Shown here: piece by piece, positions 9,401 to 17,124 of the stretch | Layout: each line of letters begins with the position of its first letter | Position numbering within the stretch: position 1 is the stretch's first letter | DNA from: an uncultured Methanobrevibacter sp. | GTDB taxonomy: Archaea; Methanobacteriota; Methanobacteria; Methanobacteriales; Methanobacteriaceae | Direction of reading: 5' to 3' | Assembly (NCBI RefSeq): GCF_937881195.1 | Contig: NZ_CALGFC010000069.1 | Coordinates: 1-44,368, forward strand | Length of the DNA stretch: 44,368 nt | The notes under the pieces: generated by a model | Databases searched by the model: none | What the model saw: the letters and a program-made list of their open reading frames with translations, nothing else | What the model was told of the DNA's origin: nothing | Made by a program: the position numbers and the translations under genes

Positions 9401-11509
9401 ATCCTTTCTGGTTCTGAAACTGACTATATTGTTAATGTAACGGTGGATGGCCAAAATGTTGATTTAACTGTTCATAATAAGAATACTATTATTGAAATGA
9501 ATGAAACTGTTTTTTATGGTAAAAATAATATTTATACAATTATTTTGAGAAATGTTAATGGTTATGATATTTCTAATCAGACTGTTCTTTTGAAGATAAA
9601 GTATAAAAATGGGACTATAGAAGAATATAATTTGATAACTGGTGGAGATGGTAGAGCTACAATTATTATCAATAATAGTGTAGGAAATTATGATATTTCT
9701 GCTTTTTATGAAGGGGATGGTTATTTTTATTCATCTAATTCTAGTTCATTGTTAAAAATTTTACCATCATCTACTAAAATTTTTATTTTGAAAGACCAGC
9801 TTTTTTATGGGAAAAATAATGTATTACAAATTTCATTGGAAGATATTTATGGTCGTTCAGTGGTTGGTCAAAAAATATATTTTAATATAAAGCAAGGTAA
9901 TAAAACATATAATTATTATTCTACTACTAATGGATTTGGAATTGCAGGGGTTATAATCAATTTACCTAAGGGATCTTATGATGTTAAAGTTTCATTTAAT
10001 GGTGATGAATGGTATAGTGGAAATGAAAATCAAGGTTCATTCACTATTTTGCCTATTGGAACTAATTTAAGTTTAAATGTAACTCTTTTATATGGTCGGG
10101 GAGACATTTATTTTATAAAATTATTGGATAATAATGGAAATGTTGCTAAAAACGAGACTATCTATTTAACATTATCTCAGGGAAATAAAAACCAAACATT
10201 TTCAATTCAAACTGATAGTAATGGTACTGCAGGACTAGTCATAAATTTGATTCCTGGCACATACAAAGTTTCTGTTATTTATAAAGGGGATGATTTATAT
10301 ATTGGAACTACTACAACTGGTAATTTAGTTATTGAAAAAGTTTCAGTTCGGTTAACTACTGATCCTTTAGTTAAACTCAATGAAACTAATAATAAGTATT
10401 ATGTATTATTAACTGATATGTATGGGAGACCTTTATGTGGAGAATCATTAATTATTAAAATTCAAAAAGATGGATTTTATGAATTTTATAATTTAACTAC
10501 TGATAATGAAGGTTTTATAACTATTCCTATTGACTTAATTGAAGGAAATTATATGGTATTGATTGACTTTAATGAGAATGAATGGTATTATAATACTACA
10601 TCTGCTAGTACCTTAATTGTATCAAAAATAATTAATAAAATCACAACTAATATCACTATTACTTTTAAAAATAACACCGTTGTATTTTATTTAACAGATA
10701 CTGATGGAAATCTACTAATTAATAAAGAAATTAGTATCAAATTAGTTGGAAATGGTTATACTAAATATTATACAATTAAAACTAATTATAATGGAAAAGC
10801 AGAATTAAAATTAAATATAAGTTCTAATTCAGCTAAATATAATTTATATTATAATTTTGAAGGAGTTAATTATTATAATTCAACTGAAGGGTTATTTACT
10901 TTCACTTCAAATTCTTCAAATACTAAAATTAAAACTTTAATAACCGTTAATGCGCCTACAATAATTAAAGGTAAAAAAACATTAATAACTGCAACTCTTA
11001 AATCATCTAATGGCAAAATACTAGCTAATAAAAAAGTTAAACTCATAATTAACAAAAAAACTTATATTAAAACTACTAATTCTAAAGGAATTGTTGTTTT
11101 TCAAGTTTCAAACCTCAAAACAGGTAAATATGTTTTTAAACTATTATATGGAGGAGATAGTAATTATCATTCATCAACAATATCTAAAACTCAAACTGTA
11201 AAAAATATTGCTGATTTGGTAATTTTAAAAGTTAAAAGATATGGGAATTCTTATAAAATACTTATTAAAAATCAAGGATCTGTCACATCTAAAAAAACTA
11301 AAGTAAAAATTTTTTATAAAGTTGGAAAAAAGATTAAATATAAAATAGGGGTAGCTAAATCTTTAAAACCAGGTAAACATATTATTGTAAAAATAAAATT
11401 TTTTAAATATTCTATACATAAAAAATATTTAAAAACAGCAATAGTTAATTATAATAAGATTTTTAAAGAACTTACTTATAATAACAACTTAAAAAAATTT
11501 AAAACTTAA
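6476..11509 (+). CDS. Giant adhesin-like surface protein (beta-helix, Ig-like repeats, Lys-rich CARDB-like tail)
   Basis: Predicted secreted surface protein of 1,677 residues. The ATG at 6476 starts a clear signal peptide (MKKNC, LLFLTFIIVVFF, cut near VSASA). Then come: an Asn-rich low-complexity stretch (~40-100); a DUF1565-like segment (YVGLSGNDNLGDGS, ~103) with Pmp-like repeats; NWWLSNYGP (~395); a second DUF1565-like block (YVSNEGDDSNNGS, ~520); NWWGWNGGP (~888); and about six Ig-like domains of ~95 residues (from ~1,000, recurring LLYGxxNxY and GDxxYxxS motifs). A CARDB-like tail (~1,580-1,677) is very rich in Lys. Unlike the first adhesin it has no C-terminal TM helix, so its attachment must differ; charge-based binding to pseudomurein is my guess. 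Its own ribosome binding site is weak, which makes the repeats in front of it notable. Confidence 0.88.
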   Translation: MKKNCLLFLTFIIVVFFSMSIVSASASYIDENNSDHGTNDINVFDNTNNIIINNTNNNINNNTNNNNTSINNINNNTNNNNTRINNTSDNISINNNNNNNYFTDIYVGLSGNDNLGDGSQDNPYKSLKKAINEASNNSNIYILSGEYFGENNTKMIIDKTITISGIIGDNGTVMFNGERKYDFFEVTPNGKLTLINITFYQGNNSGEEFIAGAIFNNGELIIKNCIFEFNTGLRGGAILNNGKLDVIGSIFKNNNGTNYGGGITNFNTAIIIDSVFIGNIAKSGSSIFNDGNLTILSSNFTSNNIMGVNWENRNNNIFMNSSNINSDISVSNHTIKILNSSCANVGITDCNLSVNSSTLSVSPTNSTVNITYSVITGGSIYNYMNNNNISAEYNWWLSNYGPVIYSGNTNYFNSQKYWIIAVFVSDYGSSIPSKNTNVTLKVIFKYTDGVNVWDLPEGVKIPYRSLYLQTDNGYFNNDSGILCGNIFTTYYLNNSEDTLVYAVIDNQRLKLAVGKGYTNYTWYVSNEGDDSNNGSFESPFKTLAKAVSVALNGNTIYIASGDYYNAYNSNLFIWKNLTFSSYNGPVTIYRHTSNSIFVVADYGTLNLNNITFSTYNLTYSVFFINCSGNLTINNCTFKNASGNSYWGNILFSGASLYVNNSKFLDLRHFVIKSGAYDRYSYGYVPCTISILNSYFTGISGVITNDQNSARILYLVGDKIIIDNCTFVNNAAIGAVINSDYSIVNNSNFISNSFGAVSGASVFDNGYVVDNAVNYWSGSIVSASKIMNSLFSNNNISCASARFIYNCSFINNRNSFNSLEDDHEKNGIINSGNLTVVHCIFSGNIAGYGGAIFNRGFLNVSDSVFVNNTATILGADIFNFNGNAYLDNNWWGWNGGPTNGKVYRFLGNVQLANWVILSLNVNGSTLIASLDKVTDSSGNIRDFNGTIPSRIAFFDSSVIPIYPKINNLTNNYAYSHILSGSETDYIVNVTVDGQNVDLTVHNKNTIIEMNETVFYGKNNIYTIILRNVNGYDISNQTVLLKIKYKNGTIEEYNLITGGDGRATIIINNSVGNYDISAFYEGDGYFYSSNSSSLLKILPSSTKIFILKDQLFYGKNNVLQISLEDIYGRSVVGQKIYFNIKQGNKTYNYYSTTNGFGIAGVIINLPKGSYDVKVSFNGDEWYSGNENQGSFTILPIGTNLSLNVTLLYGRGDIYFIKLLDNNGNVAKNETIYLTLSQGNKNQTFSIQTDSNGTAGLVINLIPGTYKVSVIYKGDDLYIGTTTTGNLVIEKVSVRLTTDPLVKLNETNNKYYVLLTDMYGRPLCGESLIIKIQKDGFYEFYNLTTDNEGFITIPIDLIEGNYMVLIDFNENEWYYNTTSASTLIVSKIINKITTNITITFKNNTVVFYLTDTDGNLLINKEISIKLVGNGYTKYYTIKTNYNGKAELKLNISSNSAKYNLYYNFEGVNYYNSTEGLFTFTSNSSNTKIKTLITVNAPTIIKGKKTLITATLKSSNGKILANKKVKLIINKKTYIKTTNSKGIVVFQVSNLKTGKYVFKLLYGGDSNYHSSTISKTQTVKNIADLVILKVKRYGNSYKILIKNQGSVTSKKTKVKIFYKVGKKIKYKIGVAKSLKPGKHIIVKIKFFKYSIHKKYLKTAIVNYNKIFKELTYNNNLKKFKT
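6650..6733 (+). repeat. In-frame 42-bp tandem duplication in the Asn-rich region
   Basis: Two 42-bp copies (6650-6691 and 6692-6733) differ at one base (AGT versus CGT) and encode 14-residue units of the form INNNTNNNNT(S/R)INN. The segment lies just after the signal peptide and is probably a disordered spacer whose length can vary by slippage. Confidence 0.9.
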
Positions 11510-11530
11510 AAAATTTAAAACTTAAAAAAA

Positions 11531-11582
11531 TTTATTTTTTTATTTATAATTTTTTTTTAATTATTATCTACTTTTTTTTAAT
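11531..11582 (+). terminator. Candidate T-rich transcription terminator after the second adhesin gene
   Basis: Three T-runs of 7 to 9 bases follow the adhesin stop codon on the plus strand. Archaeal RNA polymerase terminates on such coding-strand T tracts without needing a hairpin. The spot lies between two convergent genes, where termination is needed. Confidence 0.5.
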
Positions 11583-11600
11583 TATTCTGTATGTTTAATA

Positions 11601-12344
11601 TCATATTTTCTTTAAATAATTAATACTATCCATTATTGGACTTTCATCATTAATCTCAAGTATATATTTCCCTTTATAATTGTTTTTTCTAAATATTTTA
11701 ATAATTTTTTCAAAATTTATCTTTCCCTTTCCTAATCCTAAATGTAAATCTTTATTTAATAAGTTATCAGATAAATGTATGTGCTTTACTGAGTTAAAAT
11801 ATAATTCTTTTTCTTTATATCTCATTGTAGAAGCATGTCCAACATCTAAAGTCATGTACATACCGATTTCTTCTAATAATTCATTTAATTTAAAAATATC
11901 TTTATGAATCAACCAATCACTCTTGGGCATGTTCTCTACTGTAGCTATAACTCCATTGTCATTTCCATATTCTCCACATTGTTTCAAAGATTCTTTGCAT
12001 ATTGATAGTATTTTATTTTCACAAGGATACCCTAACATAGTCATTCCTGAAGGATGGATTACAACAATATCACTATTTAATTTGTTAGCTGTATCTATAG
12101 ACCTTTTTATTTCATTTATAGAAGCTTTCTGTATAGATTTATTTAAAGAAGCTATATTTAAATCCGTAATCGGTGAATGTATTGTATATTTGAGTTTATA
12201 TGAATTCATCATTTCAATATCAATTGAATCATCTGGGTATTCATTCATTATTTCAATATATTCAATATTTTTATTTTCGGCAAATTCTAAAACTTCTTGC
12301 ATGTTTTTTTTATATATTGATGATGATGAGATTCCTATTTTCAT
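11601..12344 (-). CDS. Sugar phosphate isomerase/epimerase family TIM-barrel protein
   Basis: A 247-residue protein of the xylose isomerase-like TIM barrel / AP endonuclease 2 superfamily. The ATG at 12344 (MKIGISSSS) is preferred over an in-frame TTG 12 nt upstream because it starts right at the first beta strand and GGTAG lies before it. Metal-site-like motifs are visible in order: VIHPSG (~96), ATVENMP (~133), LDVGHAS (~168), HIHLSDN (~188), LHLGLGKG (~200) and LEIND near the end. Glu, Asp and His at these places usually bind the divalent metal. Members act on sugars, inositols or abasic DNA, and this protein's substrate cannot be told. It ends the minus-strand run but lies ~145 bp beyond the S-component gene, and it converges with the adhesin gene. 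Confidence 0.75.
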   Translation of the reverse strand: MKIGISSSSIYKKNMQEVLEFAENKNIEYIEIMNEYPDDSIDIEMMNSYKLKYTIHSPITDLNIASLNKSIQKASINEIKRSIDTANKLNSDIVVIHPSGMTMLGYPCENKILSICKESLKQCGEYGNDNGVIATVENMPKSDWLIHKDIFKLNELLEEIGMYMTLDVGHASTMRYKEKELYFNSVKHIHLSDNLLNKDLHLGLGKGKINFEKIIKIFRKNNYKGKYILEINDESPIMDSINYLKKI

Positions 12345-12488
12345 ATAAACTACCAATATTACTTTTTTAGATTTAATATTATTTTTTATTATTTTAAAAT
12401 TTGATATTATTCTTTTTGTTTTAATAATTTTTTATATAAATATTTTTTAGTTCTATTAATTTTAATTTTATTATTTTTTAATCCATAT

Positions 12489-13121
12489 TTAAGTTTTTGA
12501 ACTAGATTCTTCATTATCTAAAAAGTATTTTTCCTTTGCTCTTAAAAATATTCTTTCAAATGTTCCAAACAATAATATTAATAAAACAGCATTTACTATT
12601 CCATGAATGAGATCAAATGTAAAGCTTGCAGCATATACACTTAAAACTGATTCAAAGGATATAGTTGCTAAAAATGGTAACATTGCTATGTTTGTTATCC
12701 ATCCATAAAGAATTCCCCACCCTAAACCAAAAATTGCTCTTGAAGGAGTACTTTTCTTTAAACTTTTACTTAAAATACCTGCTGTTAAACCCATAATCCC
12801 CCAACCAAGCATTTGTAGTACTGTCCAAAATCCCAATCCTAAAAACAAACCAGTAACTATTGGTGTTAATGCACCAGTTATAAATCCTGTCTTTTCACCA
12901 AAAACAATACCGGTCATTATAATAATAAATGATGCAACTTGAACTCCTGGTACTGCAGCTGTTGGGAGAGTTCCTAAAGCAGATATAGCTATTAAAATAG
13001 CTATTATCACAATATTTTCAACACTTGGCTTAGATCTTTCAAACATTTTAAAAAATCCAATAAATACTCCTATTATTAGTATAAAAAACACTAACCAATA
13101 TATTAATGTCATAGTTTCCAT
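12489..13121 (-). CDS. ECF transporter S component, CbrT-like (substrate-binding membrane subunit)
   Basis: Integral membrane protein of 210 residues with one N-terminal TM helix plus about five more. It is the substrate-specific subunit of an energy-coupling factor importer. From memory, the stretch FGEKTGFITGALTPIVTG followed by QMLGWGIMGLTAGIL resembles the S subunits grouped as CbrT/COG4720-like, which are predicted to carry cobalamin or related compounds; I cannot search to confirm this. GGTGG sits 6 nt before the ATG. The fused ATPase and the T subunit lie directly upstream on the same strand, so this looks like a dedicated (group I) ECF system. Substrate confidence is low; family confidence is high. 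Confidence 0.8.
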   Translation of the reverse strand: METMTLIYWLVFFILIIGVFIGFFKMFERSKPSVENIVIIAILIAISALGTLPTAAVPGVQVASFIIIMTGIVFGEKTGFITGALTPIVTGLFLGLGFWTVLQMLGWGIMGLTAGILSKSLKKSTPSRAIFGLGWGILYGWITNIAMLPFLATISFESVLSVYAASFTFDLIHGIVNAVLLILLFGTFERIFLRAKEKYFLDNEESSSKT

Positions 13122-13140
13122 TATTCCACCATTAATTTAG

Positions 13141-13220
13141 TTATTCTATTTTTATATTTAATTATTCTATTTTTAATTTAGTTATTCTATTTTTAATTTA
13201 ATTATTTGCCTTTAATTTAA
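13141..13220. repeat. Four ~20-bp tandem repeats between the ECF ATPase and S-component genes
   Basis: Units begin at 13141 (21 bp), 13162 (20 bp), 13182 (20 bp) and 13202 (19 bp, degenerate), with consensus TTATTCTATTTTTAATTTAG on the plus strand. They fill most of the 102-bp gap and lie in the leader of the S-component gene. Confidence 0.9.
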
Positions 13221-13223
13221 TTT

Positions 13224-14936
13224 TTACAAATTATTTTTATTCCATATATTTTTTAAATCTTTTAAAGTTATACATTTTGGTATAAAATTCTTTACCATTC
13301 TATTTGTAAATGTTGTATAAAAATTATTATTATAAAAAAGCTCTTTTGGTGTTGAATCTACTTGTATTCCTCCATCAAAAATTAAAAAACTTCTATTAGA
13401 ATAATCAGCTGCAAATTCAATGTCATGTGTAACCATTACTATTGTCAATCCGCTTTTTTGAAGTTTTTGAAGTTTTTCTCCAAGATTTCTTTTAAATAAA
13501 GGATCAAGACCTTTTGTAGGTTCATCTAAAAATAATATATCTGGATTTGTTAATAATGATTTTACAATAGCTAATTTCTGTTGTTCTCCCCCACTACAAT
13601 CATAAGGATGATTTTTTAAAATACTTCTTATTTCAAAAAAATCTATTAATTCTTCTTTTTCATTATTTTCCACATTTAATTCTTCTTCAACTGTTTCAAA
13701 ACTAAAATGGATCATTGGGTTTTGATGAACATATCCTAATTTGATTTTTTTATCAAATTTTATTTTTCCCTTAATTGGTTTAAGAATTTGGACTAATAAT
13801 TGCAATAAAGTACTTTTACCAGTTCCATTTCCGCCTAAAATACTTATAAACTCTCTTTTTCTAATTTCAAAGGATATATCTTTTATAATTAACTGGTTTT
13901 TATTATAACCAAAATACAGATTTTCACATTTAAAAATTGATTCAATTTTATCATTATTAAGCTTATTATTTTTTTTATCATTGGGCTTATCAAGTTTATT
14001 GTTAGTATTATTTTTGTTTAATATTTCATATTCCTCATAAAATGTATTTTTAGTATTATTTAATAATTCTTGGTTCATTTCATACATATCATTTAATCCT
14101 TCTCTAATATTAATAGGAATTAGATTATTTTGAGAAAAAGAGTAATATTCTTTAAATAAATTATGTATTAAAGCAGTAGAAGGAAGATAATTTGAAAAAG
14201 TAGGGTCTTTCCATGATTTTAAACAAATTTCCCTTGGAAAATTATTATATGCTATTTTTTTATTTTCTATAAAGATTGCTTTATCTATAAATGGAAATAT
14301 ATTATCTATTCTATGTTCGCTCATTAATATTGTTATTGAAAATTCTTCATTTAATCTACGAAGTATTGATAAAAATTCATATGATGCAATTGGATCTAAT
14401 TGTGATGTTGGTTCATCTAAAAGTAGTACTTTAGGTTTTAATACTAAAAGAGAACATAAATTAACTAGTTGTTTTTGTCCACCAGATAATTCATCTACTT
14501 TTTTATATAGTAGCTTATCTAAAGAAAAAAATGTTGATATTTCAGCTATCCTGGTTCTAATTTCTTCGGTAGGAAGTCCCATATTTTCTAATGAAAAACT
14601 AATCTCTTGTATTACGGTATCACAAACAAACTGATTTTCTGGGTTTTGAAATAAAAATCCTATTTCTCTTGCAGATTTTTCTTTGAATATTTGGCGAATA
14701 TTTTTTCCATCGTAATATATTACTCCTTCTTCTTCACCTTTAGGTTTTATTTCATTTTTTAAACTCATTAAGAGGGTTGTTTTTCCACAACCAGATGGTC
14801 CACAAAATAAAACAAAATCTCCTCTTTTCACAGTAAAGTTAATATTTGAAAAAATTTTTTCATTCTTTGAAAATGAAAAACTAAAATCTTTGAATTTAAT
14901 TAAATCTAAAGTCCCTCTCTTCATACTTTCATCCAT
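13224..14936 (-). CDS. ECF transporter ATPase, two fused ABC domains (EcfA-EcfA')
   Basis: Energising subunit of the ECF importer, with two ATP-binding domains in one chain of ~570 residues. Domain 1 has Walker A GPSGCGKTT (~46), signature LSGGQKQ (~150) and Walker B LLLDEPTSQLDP. Domain 2 has Walker A GGNGTGKST (~370), signature CSGGEQQ and Walker B LFLDEPTKGLDP, then the switch His in VTHD. An Asn/Lys-rich linker separates them. Such fusions occur in YkoD- and CbrU-type ECF systems. The frame extends up to 14960, but the ATG at 14936 has AGGTGG 7 nt upstream and overlaps the EcfT stop by 8 nt, so translation is probably coupled. Confidence 0.93.
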   Translation of the reverse strand: MDESMKRGTLDLIKFKDFSFSFSKNEKIFSNINFTVKRGDFVLFCGPSGCGKTTLLMSLKNEIKPKGEEEGVIYYDGKNIRQIFKEKSAREIGFLFQNPENQFVCDTVIQEISFSLENMGLPTEEIRTRIAEISTFFSLDKLLYKKVDELSGGQKQLVNLCSLLVLKPKVLLLDEPTSQLDPIASYEFLSILRRLNEEFSITILMSEHRIDNIFPFIDKAIFIENKKIAYNNFPREICLKSWKDPTFSNYLPSTALIHNLFKEYYSFSQNNLIPINIREGLNDMYEMNQELLNNTKNTFYEEYEILNKNNTNNKLDKPNDKKNNKLNNDKIESIFKCENLYFGYNKNQLIIKDISFEIRKREFISILGGNGTGKSTLLQLLVQILKPIKGKIKFDKKIKLGYVHQNPMIHFSFETVEEELNVENNEKEELIDFFEIRSILKNHPYDCSGGEQQKLAIVKSLLTNPDILFLDEPTKGLDPLFKRNLGEKLQKLQKSGLTIVMVTHDIEFAADYSNRSFLIFDGGIQVDSTPKELFYNNNFYTTFTNRMVKNFIPKCITLKDLKNIWNKNNL

Positions 14937-15897
14937 TAAAATTCCACCTGATTCTTTCAATAAGTTCTAGAATTATAAATGGTGATAATAACATTAGAAA
15001 TATAATGTAGTAAATATTTAATGGAAATTGGAAAGATGATTTATTTAAGGTAGGATATATTTTTAAATTTCCAAAACCATAATATAATCCTATTAAAGAA
15101 ATGATTGAACTTCCAATTATTATTAAAATAAGAATTATATCAATTTTATTAATATTATATTTCAAATAACTTGTTCTTTTTGTGATACCATATCCTCTAG
15201 CTCTCATTGACTTTGCAGTTAACATTGACTCTTCTAAAGACCATGATATTACAATAGCTAGCATTGAACCCATTTTACTAACCTTATTTATTTTATTTCT
15301 TATTTTTCTATTTCTAATTATTTTATTATGCCCATTATTATACATATTAGTATTATTATTACAACTATTAATTCTATCATAGTTATTTGTATCATTTAAT
15401 GCCAAATTATCATAATTAAAATTGAATATCTTATTAACTTCTCCTAATCTATAATTTAACAAAGGTATAAACCGCATAGCCATTACACCAATCATTGAAA
15501 CTGTTGGGAAATGATTTGATGATAAATATAAGATTTTTTGATAATCAACATATTCATTAAATGATAAAAATAATAAAAGAATTATTAATAATGAAAAAGC
15601 CATTAATAATCCATAAACTAATGACTCAAGGGTAATAAAATAATTACTAAAAATATAAATTTTTGTAGTTCCTACATTTGAAAATAAGGGATTGAGGATT
15701 ATGATTATTAAAGACATTGGAATAAAATACTTTAAGGTAGTAGCTATTTCACCTTTTTTTCCCTGTAAATATATTAAAACTATTATAAATATTAATAAAC
15801 TAATTAAATAATATATATTATTGAATATTAATGCAAATATAATAAGTATGATATAATAAAAGGATATTACTCCAGGATTTATAGTATTTAGATTCAT
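14929..15897 (-). CDS. ECF transporter T component (EcfT, transmembrane coupling subunit)
   Basis: Membrane scaffold of 322 residues that links the S component to the ATPases. It has several TM helices and the coupling-helix motif SMRARGYG (~235), whose Ala-Arg-Gly inserts into the ATPase groove in known EcfT proteins. An Asn-rich insertion (~165-200, NNYDRINSCNNNTNMYNN) lengthens the cytoplasmic region compared with typical ~265-residue members. The end overlaps the start of the ATPase gene. The start at 15897 has only a weak ribosome binding site. It lies 94 bp downstream of the DUF2149 gene on the same strand, so it may be read from the same promoter. Confidence 0.9.
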   Translation of the reverse strand: MNLNTINPGVISFYYIILIIFALIFNNIYYLISLLIFIIVLIYLQGKKGEIATTLKYFIPMSLIIIILNPLFSNVGTTKIYIFSNYFITLESLVYGLLMAFSLLIILLLFLSFNEYVDYQKILYLSSNHFPTVSMIGVMAMRFIPLLNYRLGEVNKIFNFNYDNLALNDTNNYDRINSCNNNTNMYNNGHNKIIRNRKIRNKINKVSKMGSMLAIVISWSLEESMLTAKSMRARGYGITKRTSYLKYNINKIDIILILIIIGSSIISLIGLYYGFGNLKIYPTLNKSSFQFPLNIYYIIFLMLLSPFIILELIERIRWNFNG

Positions 15898-15991
15898 AAT
15901 ATCTAATTTTTAGATTTTTTATTCTTTTCTGAGTTCATTAAATTTCATCTTTTAAAAGTGTAATTTATAATTATTTAACACTCAATTCTAT

Positions 15992-16330
15992 TTATCCTTC
16001 TACCATTATGAGTTTTCCCGATGATGGGTCTTTGTATACTTTTCCCATTTCTACGTATCCTTGTCCTGAGCTTTCGGTTGAGTTGGGTGTGTCGTTGAGT
16101 TCTTTTCCTTGGTTTACTTGTGATACTTTTTGCATTTCTTTCATTGTGTTTTGTTTTTCTTCTGCTGTCATGTCGCTGAAAACTACGCTTTGCATGTTCC
16201 ATGACATTACTAGGAATACTAGTAAACCTACAGATATTACTAGCATGGCATCTACTAGGTTGGTTGTTCCGGCCATAGGGTCTTCTTCAACTTTTGAAGA
16301 ACTTCTGTTTTTCCTATCTTTTCTCGCCAT
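15992..16330 (-). CDS. DUF2149 family protein, ExbD/TolR-like in build
   Basis: Small protein of 112 residues: a basic cytoplasmic start, one TM helix (~25-45) and an outer domain. The start of the TM helix reads NLVDAMLVISVGLLVFLV. Its Asp27 sits where ExbD/TolR/MotB proteins carry the proton-binding Asp (the ID.MLVLL pattern). With the channel-like gene just upstream this suggests an ExbB/ExbD-type proton-driven pair. I recall DUF2149 as a methanogen family often found with MotA/TolQ/ExbB and DUF2162 genes. GAGGAGATG precedes the ATG. Codon use is unlike the neighbours: NNA and NNC dominate and NNT is rare, except in the first ~20 codons. The partner it works on is unknown. Confidence 0.85.
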   Translation of the reverse strand: MARKDRKNRSSSKVEEDPMAGTTNLVDAMLVISVGLLVFLVMSWNMQSVVFSDMTAEEKQNTMKEMQKVSQVNQGKELNDTPNSTESSGQGYVEMGKVYKDPSSGKLIMVEG

Positions 16331-16418
16331 GAGTTTACATCTCCTCTTTTTTTTGTATAATATAATTTTTTACAATCTTTTTTTTTGGCTTTTTTTATGT
16401 TTTGTTTTTTTTCCCTTT

Positions 16419-17063
16419 TTAGTTGTTCATGTATTCTAGGATGGCGTCTGATAGTGCGTCTAGGTTGGATAGGTAGTCGTCGTACCATCTTCTTCTGATT
16501 TTGGATACTAGGTATCCGACTGCTCCTGCTCCTATTCCTACTACGGTTGTGTCGAATGCTACTATTATTGCTTGTGATAGTGCGTTTACATCTCCGCTTC
16601 CTAGTGCGGCTAGTCCTGGTCCCATTGGTATTAATGTTCCCATTAGTCCGAGTGTGGGGCCGATTCTTGTGACTATGTCTGTTTTTTCCACTATTTTGTC
16701 TATGTGGTTTTCTTCACTTTCAATGTATTTGTTTGCTAATGCTTGTCTTGATTTTTCTTTTAAGCTTTCAGATGAAGCCAACTCTATTAAAATATTTTTT
16801 TGACTTTTAGGAATTATTGATTCGCTTACAACTTTTTTAACTTCTTCAGGGTTTTCTGAAGCAGAAATATCATATATTAGGTCTTTTATAGTGTTAGCAG
16901 GTATTTTTTTCCTACTGGTATATTCTGAAATCAAACCTCCAAGAGTTATAACTGCATATACTACAAAAATCAACAATATAACTATTACCGGTATTAATAA
17001 ACTTTGAGAAATAACATTCAAACCAGAAGTTAAAATATCACTCCCAGGAATACTTGTAACCAT
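16419..17063 (-). CDS. MotA/TolQ/ExbB family proton channel protein
   Basis: Membrane protein of 214 residues. TM1 is at ~22-45 (LLIPVIVILLIFVVYAVIT), followed by a cytoplasmic region and then a hairpin of two TM segments (~135-155 and ~163-187). PTLGLMGTLIPMGPGL and AFDTTVVGIGAGAVGYLVS match the ExbB/TolQ pore signature, including the Thr pair lining the proton path. It probably forms the stator channel with the DUF2149 protein, converting proton entry into mechanical work. AAGGTGAT precedes the ATG. The first ~105 codons use NNT like the rest of the window. From about 16750 (residue ~107) to the stop, codons switch abruptly to NNA/NNC (TAC, GAC, AAC, CTA, GGA, ATA), a mosaic within a single gene. 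Confidence 0.9.
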   Translation of the reverse strand: MVTSIPGSDILTSGLNVISQSLLIPVIVILLIFVVYAVITLGGLISEYTSRKKIPANTIKDLIYDISASENPEEVKKVVSESIIPKSQKNILIELASSESLKEKSRQALANKYIESEENHIDKIVEKTDIVTRIGPTLGLMGTLIPMGPGLAALGSGDVNALSQAIIVAFDTTVVGIGAGAVGYLVSKIRRRWYDDYLSNLDALSDAILEYMNN

Positions 17064-17124
17064 CTTAAAATCACCTTATTATTATTAAAAATTATTATTA
17101 AAAATATTAAATCATTGAGTGTTC

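Noticed and set aside
11680..12348. Two plus-strand open frames opposite the TIM-barrel gene
   Set aside because: The minus-strand protein shows clear family motifs over the same stretch, and the plus-strand translations look like antisense (Phe/Ser/Ile-rich).
16008..16439. Long plus-strand frames over the DUF2149/ExbB-like region
   Set aside because: They arise because the biased NNA/NNC codon usage of the real minus-strand genes avoids stops on the other strand. They have no binding sites and no sensible domains.
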